This document shows positions 56,838 to 64,000 of a stretch of DNA of 64,000 nt, piece by piece; within the stretch, counting starts at the first letter, position 1; every line of letters starts with the position of its first letter. Position numbers and translations under genes: made by a program. Under the pieces are notes generated by a model. The model saw nothing but the letters and a program-made list of their open reading frames with translations. It was not told the DNA's origin and did not search any database. Source of the DNA: Chitinimonas viridis (GTDB lineage: Bacteria > Pseudomonadota > Gammaproteobacteria > Burkholderiales > Chitinimonadaceae); the NCBI RefSeq assembly GCF_030409555.1, contig NZ_JAUFPU010000003.1:186001-250000 (forward strand), given 5' to 3'.

Positions 56838-56865
56838 AACATAGTAAGATACTGCATAGTATGTT
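56838..56865. repeat. imperfect inverted repeat upstream of the tolC-like gene
   Basis: AACATAGTA and TAGTATGTT, 10 bases apart, pair with one mismatch. It lies 30 bases before the outer membrane gene in an AT-rich pocket between two GC-rich genes. It might bind a regulator of a local promoter. Confidence 0.3.
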
Positions 56866-56896
56866 TAAACTGTGCGCTTAAAACAGAGGATCAACC

Positions 56897-58219
56897 ATGC
56901 AACGCTTTGCAATCCGCACCCTGTCGCTGGCGGTGATGCTTGCCGCAGGGTCTACCGCCATGGCGGCCGACCTGCTGCAGGTCTACCAGGAAGCCAAGAA
57001 GTACGATGCCACCATCGCGGCGGCGGAAGCAGCACTCCGTGCCGGCCAGGAGAAATCCAGCCAGGCCACGGCGCAATGGCTGCCCAAGGTGCAGCTGGAT
57101 GGCCAGTATGGGCACTCCTCTTCGACTGCTGCGACGGCACGCGGCGATGTGAAGACGCAGGGCGATTCTTATGGCTATAGCGTATCGGCGTCGCAGCCTC
57201 TGTACAGCGCCACGGCCAGCGTCAATGCCAACCAGTTGAACGAGCAGGCCCGCCTGGCTGAAGTGACCTTTGCGGCTGCCCGGCAAGACCTGATACTGCG
57301 GGTGGCACAGGCTTACTTTGATGTGTTGTACGCCCAGGACAGCCTGGAGTTCGTGCGGGCCCAGAAGGACGCCGTATCGCAGCAACTGGCACAGGCCAAA
57401 AAGAGTTTTGAGGTGGGTGTGGCCACCATTACCGATACGCACGAGGCCCAGGCTAAGTACGACGGTATCGTGGCCAGCGAAATCGCGGCGGAGAACGAGC
57501 TGACGGTGAAGCAGAATGCCTTCCTGCAACTGACCGGTGTGCCTGCGGTTGGCCTGGCCGGTTTACCTGCCAAGATGATGGCCACCCCGCCAGTGCCGGC
57601 CGACATCAATGCCTGGGTCAAGCAGGCCGAGCAGAAGAGCCTGGCCATAGAGGGCCAGCGCGGTACCCTGGCCATTGCCGAGGCCGAGATAGACCGCTAT
57701 CGCTTTTTGCGCCAGCCTACGCTGAACCTGGTGGCCTCGTATGGCCAGGATTGGTACAAGAAGGATCTGGCGGCCAATGCCAAGGACAAGCGCGACAGCA
57801 GCATAGGCGTGCGGCTGGAGATACCGATCTTTACCGGCGGCGCCACCAGCTCCAAGCTGCGTGAATCGCTGGCCTCGCGCGATGAAGCCCAGCACAAGCT
57901 GGAAGCCACCCGCCGCGATACCGCCCAGACCACCAAGCAGGCCTTCCTGGGTGTGCAGGCTGGTGCGGCACAGATCAAGGCGCTGGAGCAGGCGCTGGTG
58001 TCGTCGCAAAGCTCGCTGGATTCGACCAAGCTGGGCCGCGAAGTGGGGGTGCGTACCACGCTGGACCTGCTGAATGCCCAGCAGCAGTACTACTCCACCA
58101 AGCGCGATCTGGCCCAGGCGCGGTACAACTATCTGGTGAACCAGCTCAAGCTATCGGCCGCCGTGGGCGATCTGGCGGAGAAGGATCTGGAAGCCGTGAA
58201 TGCCAAGCTGGCGCGCTGA
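56897..58219 (+). CDS. TolC-family outer membrane efflux protein
   Basis: A 440-residue outer membrane channel with signal peptide (MQRFAIRTLSLAVMLAAGSTAMA) and two repeats of the OEP family: QVYQEAKKYDATIAAAEAAL near the N-terminus, and FTGGATSSKLRESLASRDEAQHK plus VGVRTTLDLLNAQQQYYSTKRDL in the second. It has the length and features of TolC itself rather than OprM (no lipobox). It completes the tripartite pump and could also serve other exporters. Confidence 0.94.
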   Translation: MQRFAIRTLSLAVMLAAGSTAMAADLLQVYQEAKKYDATIAAAEAALRAGQEKSSQATAQWLPKVQLDGQYGHSSSTAATARGDVKTQGDSYGYSVSASQPLYSATASVNANQLNEQARLAEVTFAAARQDLILRVAQAYFDVLYAQDSLEFVRAQKDAVSQQLAQAKKSFEVGVATITDTHEAQAKYDGIVASEIAAENELTVKQNAFLQLTGVPAVGLAGLPAKMMATPPVPADINAWVKQAEQKSLAIEGQRGTLAIAEAEIDRYRFLRQPTLNLVASYGQDWYKKDLAANAKDKRDSSIGVRLEIPIFTGGATSSKLRESLASRDEAQHKLEATRRDTAQTTKQAFLGVQAGAAQIKALEQALVSSQSSLDSTKLGREVGVRTTLDLLNAQQQYYSTKRDLAQARYNYLVNQLKLSAAVGDLAEKDLEAVNAKLAR

Positions 58220-58280
58220 TGGGTGTGCTGCCGGCGGCCTGAAGTGACAGGCCGTTTGCGCTGAGGTGTGGTTGGCTGTG

Positions 58281-58312
58281 ATGCCCCGACTTGTTTGAGT
58301 TGGGGCATTTTT
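58281..58312 (+). terminator. terminator of the efflux operon
   Basis: Ten-bp stem with one G-T pair (ATGCCCCGAC / GTTGGGGCAT), 8-base loop and five T residues, 62 bases after the tolC-like stop. Confidence 0.75.
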
Positions 58313-58503
58313 CTTGGTGGGGTGAGCGTGGGAGGCTGATGCGCTGCGTGAGTATTCAGGTGCAGCGCTGCGCTCATGCGGCGCAATGCGCTTTGCTTAT
58401 TGCGCCCTACGGGCTGCGGGCCGAGTCAGTTTCTCCCCAGGACTTCCTTGGGCATGTCGATATCCAACGCCTAGTTGGCAACCAAGCGTTTGAGCCGGGC
58501 GCT

Positions 58504-59514
58504 CTATTCTTCAAGGGTGGCGGAAATTATGTGGCTCATGTCTGGCCCAGCATGTTGGCAATTGGCAAGGTGTATTACTGATGTACGGGTCTGAGGGAGC
58601 CTCATAATCAAGGTTCTGAATCCCCACAGGTTCCCGCTGTGGTACACGACGTCTTGACCAAACCTTTGCGTAATCTCTAATCCAAATCGGTAGTCAGGCA
58701 CCCTTCCATCTAAGAACGGAGAGGGCTGCAGCATTGCATGGAGGAGGCTCGAACTGTCGGCCCACTGGCGGTGCCATTCCACTTCCCACCGTAGCAGCTC
58801 AGCGATGCTGCCATACATGCCGCCATCGCCAACCGTGTTGGCATTGCCCAAGTGCTGCTGGTATCCCGAGGAACGCGCTGGGTCCCTGTCGTAACTGAAC
58901 ACCCGATTTTCAATGACATCAAAACGGTCGTCATCGTATGTCAGACCGTGAATGCCAAGCGGCTCAAACAGTGTCTTTCTGGCGTAGTCTTTCAGCGACA
59001 TGCCGCTCAGGCGCTCGACCAGGGTTGCTAGCAAGGTATAGTTGCTGTTGCTGTAGCGATGTTCAGTTTGTGCAGGACATTCCACTGTGTCCATGCGAGC
59101 AATCAGTTCCAGAATAGTTTTGTTGTTGAAGTAGTCGGCTTCGTGGCGCCCCAGCTGGCAATACAGGAACTGGAAATAGTCGGGAATCCCGCTGCTATGA
59201 TTCAGTAGACTTCGCAACGGAAAGGGTTGCTCGAAATTTGCCAGCTCCGGCAGATGCGCGCAAACGTCGTCATCGAGACTTATCGTGCCGTCACGCACTA
59301 ATGACATGATGCAGGCTGCTGTGAATTGCTTCGATTCCGATGCCAAGTAGTATGCAGAGTCGCGAGACAATGGCGTTTTCAGCTCCAGCGAAGCCAGGCC
59401 ATGATGGCATTCCAGTACTGCTTCCCCGTCCTGAAGGACTGCAGCGCTGAACCCAGGACCGTTTGACGGCAAGCGCGCTGCCAACTCTTGGTAATAGTTT
59501 CTAATTGCTTGCAC
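58504..59514 (-). CDS. class C beta-lactamase-like serine hydrolase
   Basis: A 336-residue protein of the beta-lactamase/DD-peptidase/esterase family. The nucleophile motif is SESK (SESKQFTAACIMSLVRDG) and the YxN motif is YSN (HRYSNSNYTLLATLVERLSG); LLNHSSGIPDYFQF is the usual segment between. There is no signal peptide, so it is likely cytoplasmic and probably an esterase or peptidase rather than a resistance enzyme. The start is a GTG at 59514. Codon use is less GC-biased than in its neighbours. Confidence 0.85.
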   Translation of the reverse strand: MQAIRNYYQELAARLPSNGPGFSAAVLQDGEAVLECHHGLASLELKTPLSRDSAYYLASESKQFTAACIMSLVRDGTISLDDDVCAHLPELANFEQPFPLRSLLNHSSGIPDYFQFLYCQLGRHEADYFNNKTILELIARMDTVECPAQTEHRYSNSNYTLLATLVERLSGMSLKDYARKTLFEPLGIHGLTYDDDRFDVIENRVFSYDRDPARSSGYQQHLGNANTVGDGGMYGSIAELLRWEVEWHRQWADSSSLLHAMLQPSPFLDGRVPDYRFGLEITQRFGQDVVYHSGNLWGFRTLIMRLPQTRTSVIHLANCQHAGPDMSHIISATLEE

Positions 59515-59830
59515 GTGACTCCGGATGCTTTGCTAGGGAAAAGCCGGAATTGTCGCAAACTCACCTTGTAACGGAAACACTGAAAAAACTTCGCCATCTT
59601 GGCGCGGTATCAATACAGAGGCTGGATGCAGCCGGCGCATGTCGATTTGACGATTTCGCGGGCCTTTCTGGCCGAGATTTCAGTGTATCCAGGCGTGTCG
59701 GGTTTTCCTTTCTGCGCTGTGCTGATGGCACGCTAAGGGCGATGGGATGCACGCTCTTGGCACGGCAAAACGGAGTTTGCGCTGGGTGAAATGATAAAGG
59801 CCGCTTGCGCGGCCTTTGGCTGCGGCGGGT
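59515..59830. other. intergenic region between the serine hydrolase and the AIM24 gene
   Basis: 316 bases. It should hold the promoter of the serine hydrolase on the minus strand, which I cannot place, and it ends with the terminator at 59796-59817. A 94-codon plus-strand frame (59505-59789) shows no protein pattern I trust. Confidence 0.4.
59796..59817 (-). terminator. terminator of the ptsN-ubiX-AIM24 operon
   Basis: Perfect 9-bp stem (AAAGGCCGC / GCGGCCTTT) with a 4-base loop, 14 bases past the AIM24-family stop. Confidence 0.75.
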
Positions 59831-60622
59831 TTATTCTCGTTCGAAGATGTTGCCCAGGTTGCCCAGTACTGAGCCTTGCTCGCCGCCGGCGCTGCCGCCC
59901 ACCTTGGAGGCGCCGACGATGCGGTTGGCCAGGCGTGCCAGGGGCAGGGATTGCAGCCAGACCTTGCCGGGGCCGCGCAGGGTGGCGAAGAACAGGCCTT
60001 CGCCGCCGAACAGGGCGCTCTTGATGTTGCCGACGTACTGGATGTCGAAGTCTACGGTGGGGGCGAAGGCCACCACGCAGCCGGTATCGACACGCAGGGT
60101 TTCGCCTGGCTTGAGGGTTTTTTCGATGACGGCGCCGCCGGCGTGGATAAAGGCCAGGCCGTCGCCTTCCAGCTTTTGCAGGATAAAGCCTTCACCGCCG
60201 AAGAAGCCGGCACCAAGTTTTTTCTGGAAGCCTATGCCCAGCGATACGCCCTTGGCGGCGCAGAGGAAGGAATCCTTCTGGCACATGAGGGTGCCGCCGA
60301 CATCGGGCAGGTGCACGGGGATGATCTTGCCGGGGTAGGAGGCGCCGAAGGCGACCTTTTTCTTGCCCTGGCCCTGGTTGATGAACACGGTGGTGAACAG
60401 CGACTCGCCGGTGATCAGGCGCTTGCCGGCGCCCATCAGCTTGCCCATGAAGCCCTTCTGGGCGTCGGAGCCGTCGCCGAAGATGGTATCCATATGGATG
60501 CCGTCTTCCATGTAGAACAGGGTGCCGGCTTCGCCGACGGCGGCTTCGCCGGGGTCCAGTTCCACTTCCACAAACTGCATATCGTCACCGAACAGCTGGT
60601 AATCGATCTCGTCCATTGCCAT
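59831..60622 (-). CDS. AIM24/TIGR00266 family protein
   Basis: A 263-residue all-beta protein of the AIM24 family. Typical segments are [69 protein letters not shown] and [18 protein letters not shown]. The biochemical role is unknown; a mitochondrial relative affects inner-membrane structure. AGGAG seven bases before ATG 60622 decides the start over ATG 60616. It closes the minus-strand operon after ubiX. Confidence 0.92.
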   Translation of the reverse strand: MAMDEIDYQLFGDDMQFVEVELDPGEAAVGEAGTLFYMEDGIHMDTIFGDGSDAQKGFMGKLMGAGKRLITGESLFTTVFINQGQGKKKVAFGASYPGKIIPVHLPDVGGTLMCQKDSFLCAAKGVSLGIGFQKKLGAGFFGGEGFILQKLEGDGLAFIHAGGAVIEKTLKPGETLRVDTGCVVAFAPTVDFDIQYVGNIKSALFGGEGLFFATLRGPGKVWLQSLPLARLANRIVGASKVGGSAGGEQGSVLGNLGNIFERE

Positions 60623-60692
60623 TGCTTTTCTCCTAGTGAGGCGGTGCAAAAGGTGATTGTTGCCTGTGCCTGGCGTACCGGGTGCAGGTGGC

Positions 60693-61301
60693 TTACTCGC
60701 CCCAGCGCTGCATCAGCGCGTGGGGGACATTGATTTGATCCAGTATGCGTGCCACCACGAAGTCCACCAGTTGGGCGATGGATTGGGGATGGTGGTAGAA
60801 GCCTGGATTGGGAGGCAGGATGCAGACGTTCATGCGGGCCAGCTTGAGCATGTTTTCCAGGTGCAAGGCGGAGTAGGGGGTCTCGCGTGGCACGATGACC
60901 AGCTTGCGGTTTTCCTTGATGGCGACGTCGGCGGCGCGCTCTATCAGGTTGTCGCTCATGCCGGCTGCGATGGCTGCCAGGGTGCCCATGGTGCAGGGGC
61001 AGATCACCATGGCATCGGCGGGGTTGGAGCCCGATGCGACGGGGGCGAACCATTCTTCGCGGCCGAATACCCGCAGCTGGCTGTCGGCCACGCCGTGGCG
61101 TTGGCGCAGCATGGTTTCGACGTCCTTGGCGCGCGATGGCCAGGTTTCGTCCAGCTCTTGCTTGATGACGATCTGGGCGGCCTGGGAGTACAGCAGGTAG
61201 ACCTGTACGCCGGCGGCCAGCAGGCATTCGAGCAGGCGCAGGCCGTAGGGCATGCCGGAGGCGCCGGTCAGCGCCAGGGTGACGGTGCGGGGCATGGTCA
61301 T
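60693..61301 (-). CDS. ubiX: flavin prenyltransferase UbiX
   Basis: A 202-residue flavoprotein that makes prenylated FMN for the decarboxylase UbiD of ubiquinone synthesis. Family features are [41 protein letters not shown] and [20 protein letters not shown]. It overlaps the rapZ stop by 4 bases. UbiD is not in the window. Confidence 0.95.
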   Translation of the reverse strand: MTMPRTVTLALTGASGMPYGLRLLECLLAAGVQVYLLYSQAAQIVIKQELDETWPSRAKDVETMLRQRHGVADSQLRVFGREEWFAPVASGSNPADAMVICPCTMGTLAAIAAGMSDNLIERAADVAIKENRKLVIVPRETPYSALHLENMLKLARMNVCILPPNPGFYHHPQSIAQLVDFVVARILDQINVPHALMQRWGE

Positions 61302-62158
61302 GTGGGGCTGGACTCCCTGTGCCGCACCAGCACCTGGCGGTCCTGTGCAAAATGGGCGGCCAGCTTTTCGGCCAGCCAGACCGAGCGGTGTTGGCCGCCG
61401 GTACAGCCAATGCCGACGGTGACATAGCTGCGGTTGTCGCGATCAAAGGCGGGCAGCCAGTTTTCCAGGTAGCGCAGGACATCGGTGTACATGGCCTGGG
61501 GGGCGGCCTCGGCCTCCAGGAACTGGATGACGGGTTGATCGAGCCCGGTGAGGGGGCGCAGGCTGGGGTCGTAGTAGGGGTTGGGCAGGCAGCGGGCGTC
61601 GAACACGAAGTCGGCATCCAGCGGCAGGCCATGCTTGAAACCGAACGACTGGAAGATGAGGGTAAGGCGGGACTGGTCCAGTGCCAGGAACTGCTTGACC
61701 CAGGCCCGCAGGGCGTTGGCGCTCAGCTCGCTGGTATCGACCCGGTGCGACAGATCGGCGACGCTGGCCAGGATCTCGCGCTCCAGGCTGATGCATTCCG
61801 CCACGGTGTAGTCGGTGTGCAGGGTGGAGAGCGGGTGCTTGCGGCGGGTTTCGGAAAAGCGTTTGAGCAGGGATTCGGTCTTGGCTTCGAGGAACAATAC
61901 CCGTACATCCAGGCCCTGGCTCTTGAGGTCTGCCACGCAGTCGGGCAGGGCGGGCAGGCTTTGAGCGCCGCGTATGTCCACGCTGATGCCTACCCGCTGA
62001 TGGCCTTCACCTTGCAGCAGGCGCACGGTTTGCGGCAGCAGGGTGGCGGGCAGGTTGTCTATGCAGTAATAGCCCAGGTCTTCTAGCAGTTTGAGGGCGA
62101 CGCTCTTGCCGGAGCCGGACAGGCCCGATATCAGTACGATCTGCAGCACGGTGGCCAT
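61298..62158 (-). CDS. rapZ: RNase adapter protein RapZ
   Basis: A 286-residue protein. The N-terminal P-loop domain has ISGLSGSGKSVALKLLEDLGYYCIDNLP over two stretches. The C-terminal domain carries VGIGCTGGQHRSVWLAEKLA, used to bind small RNA or metabolites. In E. coli RapZ guides RNase E to GlmZ. In betaproteobacteria its task is less clear. It lies between hprK and ubiX, separated from hprK by six bases. Confidence 0.95.
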   Translation of the reverse strand: MATVLQIVLISGLSGSGKSVALKLLEDLGYYCIDNLPATLLPQTVRLLQGEGHQRVGISVDIRGAQSLPALPDCVADLKSQGLDVRVLFLEAKTESLLKRFSETRRKHPLSTLHTDYTVAECISLEREILASVADLSHRVDTSELSANALRAWVKQFLALDQSRLTLIFQSFGFKHGLPLDADFVFDARCLPNPYYDPSLRPLTGLDQPVIQFLEAEAAPQAMYTDVLRYLENWLPAFDRDNRSYVTVGIGCTGGQHRSVWLAEKLAAHFAQDRQVLVRHRESSPT

Positions 62159-62164
62159 GGCCGC

Positions 62165-63106
62165 TTATTCTCCTGATTCCATGAAACGTTGGTGCCGCTC
62201 GATGAACTCGCGGGTGGAGTCGATGCCACGCAGTTGCAGGATGTAGTTGCGCACGGCGGCTTCGACCAGCACGGCGAGGTTGCGGCCGGCGGCGACGGGC
62301 AGTACGACCTTGCGTATGGCGACATCCAGCACGGCCTGGGTGGCGGCTTGCATCTGCAGTCTATCCAGCGGGGTGATGGATTCGGCTTGCTTGGTCAGGT
62401 GGATGATGAGTTTGAGGTTCTTGCGCGGACGGACGGCGGTTTCACCGAAGATGGTGCGGATATTGAGCACGCCCAGGCCGCGTACTTCGAGGAAGTCGCG
62501 CAGCAGGGGCGGGCAGCGGCCTTCCAGGGTGTCGGGGGCGATGCGGTAGAGCTCTACCACGTCGTCGGCGACCAGGCCGTGACCGCGCGAGATCAGTTCC
62601 AGGGCCAGTTCGCTCTTGCCCATGGCGCTTTCGCCGGTAATCAGCACGCCGACCTCCAGCACGTCGAGGAACACGCCATGCAGGTTGGTGGAGACGGCCA
62701 GCGCCTTGGCCAGATAGAAGCGCAGCACGTCCATCAGGTAGGGCGATTGTTCGGGCGAGGTCAGCAGGGGGACATGGGCGCGCTCGCAGGCTTCGCGCAG
62801 TATATCGGGCGCGGGCTGGCCGTTGGCGATGATCATGGCCGCCATATCGGTGCTGAACAGGTGGTCCAGCGATTTTTTCAGGGCGGTGGCTTCTACCTGC
62901 TGCAGGTAGGCGATTTCGGCCAGGCCCAGTACCTGTATGCGGTTGGGGTGGACGAAGTTGAGGTGACCAACCAGGGCGTGGGCCGGTTTCTGATTATCGG
63001 CCTCGTTGGACAGCAGATTGTTGGCGCCGCTCTGGCCTGCCAGCCAGGTCAGGCGCAGTTTTTCTGCGTTGTCGATGAACAGCTGGCGGACGGTGATTTG
63101 GGGCAT
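62165..63106 (-). CDS. hprK: HPr kinase/phosphorylase
   Basis: A 313-residue enzyme that phosphorylates HPr on serine. The Walker A is [20 protein letters not shown], followed by [12 protein letters not shown] and the HprK/P signature [16 protein letters not shown]. The N-terminal domain ([24 protein letters not shown]) is the standard regulatory part. It is the third gene of the block hpf-ptsN-hprK-rapZ. Confidence 0.97.
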   Translation of the reverse strand: MPQITVRQLFIDNAEKLRLTWLAGQSGANNLLSNEADNQKPAHALVGHLNFVHPNRIQVLGLAEIAYLQQVEATALKKSLDHLFSTDMAAMIIANGQPAPDILREACERAHVPLLTSPEQSPYLMDVLRFYLAKALAVSTNLHGVFLDVLEVGVLITGESAMGKSELALELISRGHGLVADDVVELYRIAPDTLEGRCPPLLRDFLEVRGLGVLNIRTIFGETAVRPRKNLKLIIHLTKQAESITPLDRLQMQAATQAVLDVAIRKVVLPVAAGRNLAVLVEAAVRNYILQLRGIDSTREFIERHQRFMESGE

Positions 63107-63177
63107 GGTTCCGTTTCTGTATCAGGCCTGATAGCGACGGTGCCGGGGGCGGGGCCGGGGCTGGCGGCCGCAGGGGC

Positions 63178-63633
63178 TCAGGCTTGCCAGTGGGTGAGCA
63201 GTTGGTGCACGTCTTCCGGTGTGGTGGCCTGGCTCAGCGCTTCGCGGACTTTTTTGTCACTGAACAGCTGCGCCAGTTCCGACAGGATCTGCAAATGCAG
63301 GTCGGTTGCCTGTTCGGGCACCATCAGTACGAAGGCGAGGTTGACCGGCTTGCCATCCGGTGCTTCGAAGGGGATGGCTTGCTTGAGGCGCACAAACACC
63401 CCTACGGCCTCCTTCAGGCCCTTGATGCGGCCGTGCGGTATGGCGACACCCTGGCCCAGCCCGGTCGAGCCCAGCTTTTCGCGGGCGAACAGGGCGTCGA
63501 AGATGGCGGCGCGGGCGATGCCATGGCTGTTCTCGAACAAGAGGCCGGCCTGTTCGAACAGGCGTTTCTTGCTGGTCAGGTCCAGGTCGAGAAAGACGTT
63601 GGTCAATGGCAGGAGTGAGGCGATCAGGGCCAT
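63178..63633 (-). CDS. ptsN: PTS IIA-like nitrogen-regulatory protein PtsN
   Basis: A 151-residue EIIA-Ntr with phosphorylated histidine His67 in GVAIPHGRIKGLKEAVG. Other family segments are REKLGSTGLGQ and VLMVPEQATDLHLQILSELA. It takes phosphate from NPr and regulates potassium and nitrogen responses. It lies 71 bases before hprK. Confidence 0.96.
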   Translation of the reverse strand: MALIASLLPLTNVFLDLDLTSKKRLFEQAGLLFENSHGIARAAIFDALFAREKLGSTGLGQGVAIPHGRIKGLKEAVGVFVRLKQAIPFEAPDGKPVNLAFVLMVPEQATDLHLQILSELAQLFSDKKVREALSQATTPEDVHQLLTHWQA

Positions 63634-63753
63634 GGTTGTGCAATGCTGAAATAGGCCGCCATTGTACGCCGGTGGGCGGCTAGGACAAGGCGTGAAAGTC
63701 GGCTTGCGCTGAGGGTGTGGTGCCAGTGTGGCATGGTCTGCATCAGAATGGAA

Positions 63754-63785
63754 AACGGGAACGGTGTCCCTGTACCGTTCCCGTT
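63754..63785 (-). terminator. terminator between hpf and ptsN
   Basis: Perfect 12-bp stem (AACGGGAACGGT / ACCGTTCCCGTT) with an 8-base loop and TTTT (the last two from the stem) on the minus strand. It sits 37 bases past the hpf stop, so ptsN is either read through or has its own promoter at 63634-63750. Confidence 0.75.
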
Positions 63786-63821
63786 CCCTCTCGTCACTTT
63801 CGCTTTGCTGCTACGGCGCCG

Positions 63822-64000
63822 TCAGGCGGCTGCCTGATCGTGGCTTTCCGGTTCTACATGATGCTTCATGGCATCGGTGTGGCGGTCTCCATATCGCTTT
63901 TCTTTGTGCTTTAACACTTGCCGATCCAGCTTGTCGGCCACCAGGTCTATGGCGGCGTACATATCGGGCTCGGTGGCTTCCACATGGATATCCTTGCCGC
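63822..64000 (-). CDS. hpf: ribosome hibernation-promoting factor, C-terminal part
   Basis: The minus strand from the window edge reads GKDIHVEATEPDMYAAIDLV, then ADKLDRQVLKHKEKRYG, ending at TGA 63822-63824. This is the C-terminal part of a short HPF (YhbH/RaiA fold), which makes ribosomes dormant in stationary phase. The 5' part lies outside the window. Its position before ptsN, usually after rpoN, agrees. Confidence 0.9.
   Translation of the reverse strand, partial: GKDIHVEATEPDMYAAIDLVADKLDRQVLKHKEKRYGDRHTDAMKHHVEPESHDQAAA

Noticed and set aside
58291-58581. Plus-strand frame of 96 codons after the efflux operon
   Set aside because: It begins inside the operon terminator and ends inside the serine hydrolase gene.
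59505-59789. Plus-strand frame of 94 codons between the serine hydrolase and AIM24 genes
   Set aside because: No ribosome site, no recognisable family, and it covers the likely promoter of the serine hydrolase.

Overview
The window looks like the chromosome of a GC-rich betaproteobacterium (Neisseriales/Burkholderiales-like). The signs are the order lolB-ispE-tRNA-Gln-prs-rplY-pth-ychF, the block hpf-ptsN-hprK-rapZ, a ThrB of the aminoglycoside-kinase-like type next to a DUF2782 protein, and a short H-NS protein with the TWSGRGR-type DNA-binding tail. No rRNA operon, CRISPR array or plasmid gene was seen. The species cannot be fixed from the sequence alone.

Layout. 1-3.1 kb: an unplaced small ORF, an orphan periplasmic binding protein, and an exported protein gene cut by an in-frame stop. 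3.1-8.9 kb: a prophage remnant. It holds a holin, a SAR-type lysozyme, a third lysis-cassette protein and the terminase small subunit. Next comes an intact 776-codon ORF that joins the N-terminus of a terminase large subunit to a phosphoribosyltransferase-like domain of phage polyvalent (MuF-type) proteins and to an EndoU/CdiA-type toxin tail. An immunity gene follows, then a second, decayed toxin-immunity cassette and a broken IS30 transposase. 9-18.5 kb: thrB, DUF2782, LOG-family hydrolase, polA, a PI-PLC-domain protein, sixA, ppk1 and the iron-trafficking protein YggX. 18.7-22.6 kb: a four-gene envelope glycosylation operon (methyltransferase, GtrB-like transferase, GtrA, large membrane protein). 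22.8-30.7 kb: ychF, pth, rplY, prs, tRNA-Gln, ispE, lolB, a TPR lipoprotein, and divergent mutM. 30.9-35.3 kb: a dynamin-like GTPase, an H-NS protein, a VanZ protein and QueD. 35.4-43.6 kb: the metNIQ transporter, a HAD phosphatase, a ChaN-like protein, a CBS protein, a divergent adenylosuccinate synthetase facing a LysR regulator, and a second orphan binding protein. 43.8-50.8 kb: a type I restriction-modification locus (hsdM, hsdS, a DUF3800 gene, hsdR) with a 22-bp perfect palindrome just before hsdR. 51-58.3 kb: argB, then a TetR-regulated tripartite RND efflux pump with its own TolC. 58.5-64 kb: a class C beta-lactamase-like serine hydrolase and the minus-strand operon hpf-ptsN-hprK-rapZ-ubiX-AIM24 family.

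The most unusual locus is 4927-8629. An apparently deletion-made but still open reading frame keeps a toxin next to its immunity gene inside an otherwise gutted prophage, with a second toxin-immunity pair decaying beside it. The type I restriction locus with its inserted DUF3800 gene and palindrome is the second place worth attention. Functions are read from motifs and remembered family patterns; no database search was run.
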